Positions 55,141 to 64,000 of a stretch of 64,000 bases of DNA are shown here, piece by piece. Within the stretch, counting starts at the first letter, position 1. Every line of letters begins with the position of its first letter. A program made the position numbers and the translations under genes. Location: assembly GCA_024291935.2 (NCBI GenBank), contig CM044306.1, positions 19,291,001-19,355,000 of the forward strand, written 5' to 3'. The notes below the pieces were generated by a model. It was not told the origin of the DNA. It saw only the letters and a program-made list of their open reading frames with translations, and made no database searches. This stretch comes from Okapia johnstoni (Eukaryota; Chordata; Mammalia; Artiodactyla; Giraffidae).

Positions 55141-57862
55141 AATTGCTATTATTAAAAACCACAGTATCTAACATAAAGTCACGCCAGTTATGATTCGCGG
55201 TAGCCTTTCATGACCCAAAGGAAAGGAGGAGTAATCAGGAGCTTATAACCTAATAGGAAAAAAACTAAATGAATAGGGAACAGGGGGATTTACACTATGG
55301 TGGAGGAGATGGAGGCTATCACGTAAAAGGAATAGGGCAAACTGTAAATTCCTGTTTACACGGATGCCCTTGTCAGACGTATGTCTCTCTACATCTTCTG
55401 ATGGTGGCCCATTTATTTGAAGTAATATTCAACACATTAGATTTTTATGGCCACTTAGGGATGTAAACAGTCCCTTGCAGTTCTTCTTGATACAAAAAGT
55501 ACAGATAATACGAAAGGTTTGAGGGGTGGGGGACTCAGGCAAGGAAGGTGGGCCAGCACGCAGCTTGGGGGTGAGGCCACAGCTTGGGAGTGAGGCTGCA
55601 CCCTATGTAGAGTGAATAATCCTATGAGGCCAGGAGGGGATTTGTTCTTTCACATCTGTGCTATGTGAGTGCGTTTGTTTTCATTGGAGGAATCGAGCTT
55701 TACTTTCCTGTCCTGTAACTTTCCTTTGCAAACGAAAACTCAGAACAGCCTTGTGGTTTAAGAAGAGCCACTCAGCACCTCCATGAAACAGATTCTCTTG
55801 CACCAGCTCTCCGGTTTGGGGTCAGAGAAGGCCGAAGAGAAAAGGCCTGCCGCTGTTTCTTGGCCGAATGTGGGGCGGGAGGAAACCAGCAGAGTTTGAA
55901 AGAGAAAGTAAACCTTCTGGTAAATAAATGGCTTCCCTATTGTGGAGGAGGAGTGCAAATTATTAGGGGGATGTTTGGGTAGTTTTTGTAGAAGCTGTTT
56001 CTGAAAACTGATTGAGATGATTGAGGGTGAGCCCGATTTAGGGAAATCCTGCCTGGCCTGCTGTGAACCCACTGTTATTCCCACTTTGTTGATTGATTTT
56101 ATTAGTTTGTGGCAGCCTGACCTCTCGTTCTTGTTAGGAGAATTGGAGGATCTGAGTGTGACTTGGAGCACCTGCTTAGGTAAAAGCTTCCTGAAATGCT
56201 TGTTTTTTGCTTCTTTTCTAATGTTCATTGTGTTTTTACTTTTAAGCGAATACTTTTTCTGACAGAAGCTAAAATCGTGAGACTTTCCCTTTGTTCTCTC
56301 CTCCCTCTCCCACCTCCAGTCCACCCAAATGTCATCCTCAAAACCTCAAAACCCAGATGTTAGCTGTGTAATTACCTCTCCTCTAAACCAAGCAAAGTGC
56401 AATCTTGCGTTGAGTTGGCATTAAAAATCGTCAGCCTTTGAATTTCTTTCTACTTGTGGTTTAGAGACAATAAATATTTAATCTCAGACTGACTTTGCCT
56501 GACAAATCAGTCTTGTATTTGGGCCTCTTTTTAACAATAGGTTTAGAGAAAGCAAATTTATTGAAACATTAACCAAAATAAAACATATTTAGAGTGGTCA
56601 CTGTCTTATGCATCAGGGCAGGTGGATTAATCAGAGCCTTCTGAAGCCAAATCTCAATATTTATTCTTTTTTATTACCTCATATTTAGTTTGAACAAGTG
56701 CATATATATCAATATTTATTCTTAATTCCGTGTGTTATTACCGTTTCCATTCGAGTACATAAATAAGTAGATAGAAGCACCTGGGACACTTTAGGGTCCT
56801 GATTACTATGTTGAAGAATCCTAGGTTCATGGAGCCATCTAAGATTCCTGTTTCTCAAATGTACTGCTGTGGTGCTGGATGTTAATAGGGTGGGAGTGGC
56901 AAGGGGAGGCTGCCCCTATAGGGGGAAAAGGGGTGGGGGATAGGTGAACTCTGTACTTCCCACTTAATTTTAATTTGAACCTAAAATTGCTCTTAAAATT
57001 CATTTATTAATTTAAAAACAATCCTGCAGAAATGACTGTGTCCTGGGTCAGAAGTGCCCTCTATACAGCTGTGTGGTTCCAATGACTTCTACCACTGGGT
57101 TCCCTAAACTTGGCAAAGAGAGTGGCTTTCTCTTACCGTTATCTCCCAAGTAATGGAGAATGCGACTAGAAGTGGGGCATCCAGAAAACCAGTACAAGTC
57201 TCTGGATGAACCTGCTTCCCCTTTCCTTAGGAGAGATGAATGCTGGTCTGAACCACAGATTTTCAGCAAGAATGTATCAGTTTTGTTTTTCAGTTCCAGA
57301 CTAGTTTTCTTATTTTAGGGGGGAGGGGGAGTTTAATCGGTGCAGTAAATGGAAAGTCTCCCCTTCACCTTATCCTCTGAACTTCTCTCCCAGGGACAGC
57401 TAGGTACCTATTTCTTACTTTATCTTTCCAGAATGATCATGTATGATATACAGGCAAACATGTTATTCTCTCTCTGTTTTTCTTCCTTCCACAGACAGTA
57501 GCAAATTATACCTATAACTCAGTATCTTTTTGAAGACACTTTGTTTACCTTAGAAAATACTCCATGTGAACATGTTTATATCTGCCTCATGTTTTTAAGA
57601 TCTGTATAGTGTGGACTTAGGGTGGGATGAAATATTCAGTATTGTGACCTCACGTAGAAGAATTTGGAGGAGGAGAAAAATTACAATTTATTTATTTTTA
57701 AATCATTTTTAAATCATCATAGTCGTCTAGGCTACGGATGTTGTAATTCATCTAATGATAGGCATAGGTTGCAGAATCTAAAGAGCAAATGATGTTGTGG
57801 TAGGTATCATCATGTTTGTCTTTAGACACAGATAAATAAATCTGTACCTGTATACTTTTAGT

Positions 57863-58056
57863 GGGCTTCCCTGGCGGCTCAGCTGGTAAAGAATCCACGT
57901 GCAATGCAAGAGATTTGGGTTCGATCCCTAGGTTGGGAAGATCTCTTGGAGGAGGGAAAAGCTACCCACTCCAGTATTCTGGTCAGGAGAATTCCATGGG
58001 CTGTATAGTCCATGGGGTCGCAAAGAGTTGGACACGACTGAGCGACTTTCACTTTC
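57863..58056 (+). mobile_element. Bov-tA SINE
   Basis: GGGCTTCCCTGGCGGCTCAG head, GGTTCGATCCCTAGGTTGG, ending GGACACGACTGAGCGACTT. Confidence 0.92.
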
Positions 58057-58096
58057 ACAATTTTAATGTTTTAGTCATAATATGCATACTGTTTGT

Positions 58097-58219
58097 TTAT
58101 TTATTTTTTTGGTTGCTCCAAGTGGCTTGCAGGATCTTATTTCTCCAAGCAGGAATCGAACCAGTGCCCTCAGCAGTGAAAGCATGGAGTCATAACTGCT
58201 GGGCAGCAGGAAACTCTCC
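58097..58219 (-). mobile_element. CHR-type SINE
   Basis: TTTATTTATTTTTTTGGTTG, CCAAGCAGGAATCGAACC, ending GGGCAGCAGGAAACTC. More diverged than its neighbours. Confidence 0.75.
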
Positions 58220-58290
58220 TATACATACTGTTTAGAGGTGTAACTTTTCAGTTGACAGAGTGAACATTTTCCCCTTTAAACATAAACTTT

Positions 58291-58463
58291 GTTTTGTTTC
58301 TGGCCACATTGTGTGGCTTGCAGCATCTCAGTTCCCCTCTCCAGGGGTTGAATCTGGGCCATGGAAATCCTAACTACTGGATTCAGTTCAGTTCAGTCGC
58401 TCAGTCGTGTCCGGAGGAATCCTAATCACTGGAATCCTAACCACTAGGCTACCAGGGAACTCC
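58291..58463 (-). mobile_element. CHR-type SINE with target-site duplication, itself interrupted
   Basis: Bounded by the perfect 15-bp repeat TTAAACATAAACTTT at 58276-58290 and 58464-58478. It contains a tiny BovB-type insertion at about 58382-58413 with a repeated ATCCTAA(C/T)NACTGGA context around it. Confidence 0.88.
58382..58413 (-). mobile_element. Micro-insertion of a BovB/Bov-A 3' end
   Basis: TTCAGTTCAGTTCAGTCGCT and the next few bases (about 32 bp) are exactly the BovB-family 3' terminus and nothing else. Confidence 0.7.
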
Positions 58464-58732
58464 TTAAACATAAACTTTAATTCTAGGGAGAAGTCTAGCT
58501 ACATTATTAAATGCGAAACTCCAGTGTGTGCCTGTCACTTGCACAGGTAGGAATTGTTGCACACCTCCTCTCCCGAAATTTTTAAAACTTGCTGTTCATA
58601 TACCTATGATGCCAGGACCCAGCTTCCATTAATCTTAATCACTCCATCCCTAAATCACAGAAAACTTTAGTCTAAGCTCCCCTTGTTCCTTTGGCAAGTG
58701 AAGACGGAGTTTTTGTTTTTGTATTGTCCCTG

Positions 58733-58883
58733 AATGGGTCAGGAATATTCCCTGGAAGAGGGCATGGCGACCCATTCCCGTATTCTTGCCCACGGAATCC
58801 CACGGGCAGAGGAGCCTGGTAGGCTACAGTCCATAGGGTTGCAAAGAGTTGGACACAATTGAAGCGACTTAGCACACACACAT
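58733..58883 (+). mobile_element. Bov-tA SINE, 5'-truncated
   Basis: GGGTCAGGAATATTCCCTGG, CCCATTCCCGTATTCTTGCC, ending GAAGCGACTTAGCAC. The tRNA-like head is missing. Confidence 0.85.
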
Positions 58884-58927
58884 GGATGGGTTGCTCCCTG
58901 ATGCTTCTTTTTGAGTTGCCTAGCAGC

Positions 58928-60213
58928 AATTTGCAGAGTGTGGTCTGCAGTGGGTCTCTGAAATCCTTTCAGGGTGGGTCTTTGAGATTAAAACTGTTTT
59001 TATAAAATTATTTGTGTTTTTTAATTAGTTGGCGTTTGCACTTATGCTAGTACTCCTTGTACTCAGTGCCCTTTCAGGGGAAAAAAATATCTGATTTCAC
59101 TTAATGCCCATGATAAAACAGTAAACAATATTAATTTCATTCTCTCTCAGCTCTTGATGACTTTTTTTCCTTGATGGCTTTTTGATACTCTGTAGTGAAA
59201 TGGCAGGGCTGCAGAAAGCACTTCTGCTGCAAAGAAGTCTGGTGGAATAGCACTTGTGGAGTTGTTGGAGTTGTGATCTCAAACTAGCTGCCTTTTTTCA
59301 TGAAGCACCATTCTTACTTGAAAGAATGATTGACAGACCAACGGGGATATTGATATTTTCTCAAAAACGAAAGGAGGGAAGCCTTTTCTTCAAGGAAAAC
59401 CACCGACATAATTTGTTGCCGATGATAAAATGTAAGCTTTAGAGTGGAAATTAGAGCTTGAGAAACTTGTATCCACTACTGTGTATTTGGCAGCTTCTCA
59501 GTATTAATATAATTTTTTGATAACGTGATTTTGTGATAGTTTATAATGAATTATGTTGGTATTTGAAGGTCTGCATGTCTCTGAAATAGTGTTTTACAGA
59601 TAGTTAATGCATGGCATTACACAATCATGCATGAAAACATTCTATTCAAAATACAGGATAGACGAATGGATTTTAATGTAACCGAGTGTGAAGAGTTTGA
59701 TTTCAGAATCTACACTGCCTCTAACCTTGAAGAAACTAGTACTTGTCAAGTTTTGATGTAATATTAAATAATATCCAAAGTTATCTGCAAAGATTCTTAA
59801 TATACTCTCTTTTCCTTTCCAGTTAGTGTGAGGCCAAAATTTCTTCCTACATTTCAACCAGAACAACATACTGCAACAGGTTGAATGCAAAAACAGAGCT
59901 GTGAGAATCCAGCTGTCTTCTAAGCCAGAGATTAGAGAAATCGTTAGAGAAGCTTCCAAGACTTTAACAGTGTCACTCATTCCACTAAATTTTTTTTTTT
60001 GAAAATTTTTTTTTCAAAAAAAAATTATTTTTCATAGAGATGTTATTTATGTAATAGGTTTTTTTTTAATAAATTAATAAATATATTTTAAATTTCTCAG
60101 TTTTAGTTTGTAATACAGTAAACATTGATATACCTCCATAAACAAATGCTTCTTAGGATCCTCAATTTTTAAGGGGGTCCTGAGAATAAAAAGTTTGAGA
60201 ACTGCTGATCAAC
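58928..60213 (+). mobile_element. Decayed hAT-Charlie DNA transposon
   Basis: The left end GCAGAGTGTGGTCTGCAG and the right end GAGAATAAAAAGTTTGAGAACTGCTG are typical inverted ends of Charlie elements. Between them lie transposase remnants: the frame at 59254-59442 includes LAAFFHEA and LLERMIDRPT, which I recognise as hAT transposase of the kind domesticated in ZBED-type genes, followed by RIQLSS-like sequence near 59900. Frame breaks and stops are numerous, so it is a fossil and not a gene. Confidence 0.7.
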
Positions 60214-61479
60214 AGCTTTTAGCATAAGAACTCCTTGAATAGTTGTTGAAGAAAGAAAAAGAAGATTCTGTGGTTCTGCTCCAGAGAGTCTGGGTTAGTA
60301 GATCTAGGGTTATTTTTTAACAGACAGTCAGTGTTCTGATACAGGTGGTTCTTGGTGTGAGAATGCTGCTCTGAAGGATCGTAAGCTGTAAGTCTTCAGA
60401 TTAATGAAGTCATATCCACAGGGTATAGAAATCATTGTTTTGGGGGTAAAAGTAAATGGTAGCTATGTGGTCTACCAAGGAAAAATGCTTTGCAGATTTC
60501 TTTTTATGCTGTTTGTTCTTAGTATTTATGGATCTGAATACTAATCAAGGGTGGATTATAGTCATAATAAATAATCATAAAGAATCACTTTACCAAATTA
60601 AAGTTCAATTTGGTTTTATTGATAGGCCATCCATGAACATATTAAGAGTTTCTGAAGGTTTGGATTAATTTCTAAAGAGAGTTCTGGTTAAGAATTGTCT
60701 TTAAATTCTATAAGAAGTGTTCTGTTTCAGACATGTCTTTAACTTTAGTATATACATGTAACATAAGTAAAGCTCATTTTCCTTGTAATTGTATTACAAA
60801 TTCAAAGAGAAGTTTACTTGTCAGAAATCATACAGCAGAGATAAGACTTCAAAACATATGATTTGACTCCACTAGCCTGTGAGTTTGAAGACTCCAAGTT
60901 TGTGTTCTGGTTTTATCTCTGCCTTTTGTGATCACTTAAGATTTTGATAGAATTGTTACCTTATCTTGGAACCTCAGGGTTCTCTTTGGCTCAGTGGTTG
61001 ACTGGATAATCCAATGTGACTTTATGCTTCAGGCCAGGCTCTGTCTGGGTGTAATTTTTAGGATTTAGATCATAAGCTACTTCCAACTCAAGCTAAAATA
61101 GGGTTTCTAAATTCTAAGTTACTGTCTTTCTAAGTATTTATTCTTTTTCTTTCTAAGCCATGTCCACTCTCTCACTTACATTGTCAGATTTTAATTTAAT
61201 GAGTAATTGAGACTTTTTCTTAACCTTCTCTTGTGTGTAGATGCTAATGGATAAGATCAGCTGCTCTCTGAAGATTGCCCACATAATGCTAAACTATGAT
61301 GTACAATGAGGTCACCTATTTTTCCAAGTATGCTATTCATTTTGATAAGAATTTCATAGAAAAGCTAGTCTAATTTGGGGAGATAGCTCGTCTTCCTCCT
61401 TAAATATAATTGAAACTCTGTGGGGTCAGTTTATCTTTTAAAATATTTTTCATAAAGCTCAATGTATTTAAAAAATTAG

Positions 61480-62225
61480 TAGATTATATATTTAAGAGCA
61501 GTCTTAGGATGCATAAAAATTGAGCAGAAAGTACAGAGAACCCCTCTATACCATCTTCTCGCTCCTTCCCAGTTTGTCCAATTATTGACATCTTGTCTTA
61601 GAGTGACACTTTTGTTACCATGGATGAGCCAATATTGACACATTATTATTAACATTAGAGTTCACTGTGTTATACATTCTGTGAATTTTGACAAATGTAT
61701 AATGACATGTATCTACCGTTACAGCATCATACAAAGTAGTTTCACTGCTCTGCAGATCCCCTGTACTCTAGCTATTCATCCCTCCCCCAAACCCTGGCAA
61801 CCACTGATCTTTTTTATTATCTGCATAGTTTTGTCTTTTTCCAGAATATTGTACAGTTGGAAATAGTCATTTCAGTTTGCCTTTGTTCACTTGGCAACAT
61901 TGATTCAGATTCCCCCATGTCTTTTCAAGGCTTGATAGTGCATTTCTTTTTATTGCTGAGTAATATTCCACTGTCTATGTGTACCACATTGTTTATCCAT
62001 TCACCTATTGAAGGACATAATAATTGTTCCCAAGTTTGAGCACTTATGAATAAAGTTGCTATAAATAATTTGTGTGCAGGGTTTTGTGTAGATGTAAGTT
62101 TTCATATAGGTACATACCAAGAAGTAGGTTTGCTAGATCCTAAAGGAAGCAATGTCACCAGGGATCTCTACATCTGTCACCGTCTTGCTCACACTTTTAG
62201 TGGTGTTGGCATAGCCAAAAATCTT
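61480..62225 (-). mobile_element. Old L1 3'-UTR/ORF2-end fragment
   Basis: CCCTCTATACCATCTTCTCG, CTGTGAATTTTGACAAATG, GCTGAGTAATATTCCACTGT and GTTTATCCATTCACCTATTG are reversed mammalian L1M sequence. Confidence 0.8.
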
Positions 62226-62831
62226 TTTTTAAAAAAATTCTCTACTCTTGGCTTTTGTGACATGTTCCTTTGGTTTTCCTTCAGTCTTGCTTGTCTTTCC
62301 CAGTTGCCTTTCCTGGTTCGTCCTCTACCTGAACAGTAGTGGTGAAGTGCTTCAGACCACGGTCTGGGGCTCTCTTTTCTCTTCTTTTTCTATATCCTCT
62401 CCCTAATTTAGGTTATCCATTACTTTGGCTTTAACTATCATCTCCATCCTGATGACCGATGTATCTCTAACCCAAGTGTCTCCAGGCTCCCAATTTCTGT
62501 GTCCTGATGCTTAATTGACATTTCTCTTTGAATGGTTACAGTTATCTCCCATTTATCTGTCAAAAAACCCTCTTTAAAAAAAATATATTTATTTACTGGA
62601 GTATAGTTGTTTTATGCTGCTATGTCAGTTTCTGCTGTACAGCAAAGTGAATCAGCCATATCTATACATATAACCCCCTCTTTTTTGGATTTCTTTCCCA
62701 CTTAGGTCACCTCAAAGCACTAAGTAGAGTTCCCTGTGCTATACTGTAGGGTCTTAGTATCTTTTTTTATATTGAAGTAGTTGACTTACAATATTGTATT
62801 AGTTTCAGGTATACAGCAAAAAAAAATATCT

Positions 62832-62860
62832 AGATAGATAGATAGATAGATAGATAGACA
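62832..62860. repeat. (GATA)n microsatellite
   Basis: About seven GATA units between the L1 tail and the Bov-tA head. Confidence 0.92.
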
Positions 62861-63098
62861 TGCTTACCAGGTGGCTCAGTGGTAGAGAATCCTCCTGCCA
62901 GTGCAGAAGCAGGAGATGCAGGTTCCATCCCTGAGTTGGGAGGATCCCCTGGAGGAGGAAATGGCAACCCACTCCAGTATTCTTGTCTGGAAAATCCCTT
63001 GGACAGAGGAGCCTGACGGGCTGCAGTCCATGGGTCCCAAAGGGTTAAACACGACTGAGCTTGCAACAACATGTGTGTGTGTGTGTGTGTGTGTGTGT
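62861..63098 (+). mobile_element. Bov-tA SINE ending in (TG)n
   Basis: GCTTACCAGGTGGCTCAGTG head to ACACGACTGAGCTTGCAAC, followed by a (TG)n run at 63071-63098 grown from its tail. Confidence 0.9.
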
Positions 63099-63240
63099 AT
63101 TTTCCAGATTCTTTACCAGTATAGGTTATTACAAGATATTGAGTATGGTTCCTTATGCTATACAGTAAACCTTATTGTTTATTTTATATATAGTGGTGTG
63201 TATCTGTTAATCCCATACTCCTAATTAATCCCTTCCCCCT

Positions 63241-63714
63241 AAAAACAGAACTCTTAAGCTTTCTCACCACAAGCTTGTGCCCTTCTCCCTGCCTAGCTGT
63301 CCCCATCTAAGAAAATAGCATCCCCATCTAGCCCATTGTAAAAGCTGAAAACCTAGGAATAGCCTTAATTCCCCCTTTCTCTCAGACTTCCCTGTAGCTC
63401 AGATGGTAAAGAATCAGCCTGCAATGTGGGAGACCTGGGTTTGATCCCTGGGTTAGGAAGATCTCCTGGAGAAGGGAAAGGCTACCCACTACAGTATTCT
63501 GGCCTAGAGAATCCTATGGACTGTAGAGTCCATGGGGTTGCAAAGAGTTTCTATTTTCCCCTTTGTCTCATGCTTCTGTTTCTCTTCTAACCATCAAGTC
63601 CTGCTGGTTCCACCTCTCAAGTTTTTTAAAATTCTTTATTTGTCTCGTCCTGACTTCCATTCCTGCTCTATGGTAGGCTAGATACCCTGAAAATCTCCCC
63701 TCAAAACACCAAGA
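63241..63714 (+). mobile_element. L2-like old repeat, interrupted by a Bov-tA
   Basis: GCTGAAAACCTAGGAATAGC before and CCATCAAGTCCTGCTGGTTC after the SINE fit one old LINE2-like copy. Assignment is tentative. Confidence 0.4.
63386..63550 (+). mobile_element. Bov-tA SINE
   Basis: GACTTCCCTGTAGCTCAG head, GGTTTGATCCCTGGGTTAGG, ending CATGGGGTTGCAAAGAGTT. Confidence 0.88.
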
Positions 63715-63870
63715 GGGGACTTCCCTGGTGGCCCAAAGGTTAAGACTTCACACTTCCAATGCCAGAAGGCATGGGTTTGCTCTCTCCCTAGTCAGTGAAC
63801 TGGGGGAACTAAGATCCTACCTGCAGTGAGGCCAAAAAATAAACCAAAAAAAAAAAAAACAAAACAAAAC
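63715..63870 (+). mobile_element. CHR-type SINE
   Basis: GGGGACTTCCCTGGTGGCCC head, GGAACTAAGATCCTACCTGC, and an A-rich tail with AAAACAAAACAAAAC. Confidence 0.87.
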
Positions 63871-64000
63871 CCACCAAGAAATATTGGCTACACTGAGCTC
63901 TCCAGGAAATTAGGGAGAACTTCAGAGGCAAAAATCAAACAGAATCTCCCAAAATAAGGGAGAGGAAGTCAGCCTATAGTAGGGGTGGGTGTGGGGGGCA

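Larger units (their letters stand above)
62575..63240 (-). mobile_element. Ungulate L1 3' end split by a SINE
   Basis: 62575-62830 (ACTGGAGTATAGTTGTTTTA, CAGCAAAGTGAATCAGCC, then a second copy of the tail with GTTTCAGGTATACAGC) and 63100-63240 (CCAGTATAGGTTATTACAAG) are parts of one or two reversed L1 ends. Confidence 0.75.
50142..64000 (+). other. STAT3 intron 1 (5' part)
   Basis: Starts GTGAAGGGGG and runs off the window. The CpG island persists to about 50640. Repeats are listed separately. I see nothing classifiable in 50640-51600, 52360-53950, 54160-54950, 55150-57850 or 60220-61480, apart from a short T-run at 53348-53366 and a MIR-like scrap at 51955-52045. A polypyrimidine tract or exon in these blank stretches could have escaped inspection by eye. 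Confidence 0.8.

Noticed and set aside
55758..56324. 188-codon minus-strand frame in STAT3 intron 1
   Set aside because: Long enough to notice, but the translated sequence is Ser/Lys/Asn-rich with no recognisable domain, there are no clear splice sites, and the region looks like ordinary intron. I would reconsider it only with transcript evidence.

Overview
This is mammalian, and specifically bovid, genomic DNA. The window is crowded with repeats found only in ruminants: BovB (RTE-type) LINEs, Bov-tA/Bov-A SINEs and CHR-type tRNA-derived SINEs, together with ungulate L1 tails and older MIR, L2 and hAT remnants. The repeats alone do not separate cattle, buffalo, sheep and goat. The gene order CAVIN1 then STAT3 on one strand matches the conserved mammalian STAT3-CAVIN1 neighbourhood (human 17q21; in cattle I would expect chromosome 19). 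Repeat names and ages come from recognition by eye, not from an alignment.

Layout. Bases 1-17200 are intergenic and made mostly of nested retrotransposons. They include a nearly full-length but broken BovB (5282-8395) inside an L1 tail, a second truncated BovB (8732-10084), a probable solitary retroviral LTR (about 2054-2680), and two unexplained local duplications: an inverted pair at 478-636/1561-1718 and a direct pair at 12503-12690/15012-15199. A CpG island starts near 17200 and holds the promoter and first exon of CAVIN1 (PTRF, the caveolar coat protein cavin-1). CAVIN1 has two coding exons, 17604-18074 and 28629-29330. They join in phase to give 390 residues, the usual length, and are followed by a 1.8-kb 3' UTR with AATAAA at 31097. 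The 10.5-kb intron carries a splice-acceptor-like site followed in phase by a 70-codon open frame with an internal PFD repeat (23971-24183). This is a candidate alternative last exon and the least expected coding signal in the window. The intron also has a facing pair of ZNF143-like motifs and a strong CTCF-like motif.

About 2 kb past the CAVIN1 polyadenylation site lies a complete processed copy of MAPRE1 (EB1). Its 268-codon frame is undamaged, it keeps both UTRs and a poly-A tail, and it has a perfect 15-bp target-site duplication (33141-33155/35707-35721). From 35.7 to 48.2 kb there is another repeat-dense spacer, including a composite L1 split by several younger insertions (42.6-45.7 kb).

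From about 49.2 kb the sequence becomes GC-rich. The promoter region and non-coding first exon of STAT3 (about 49924-50141, plus strand, donor GTGAAG) are recognisable. The rest of the window (50142-64000) is STAT3 intron 1. It contains old MIR and L1 pieces, a decayed hAT-Charlie DNA transposon (58928-60213) and younger SINEs. CAVIN1 and STAT3 are independent transcription units. Nothing here points to an operon-like or defence system.
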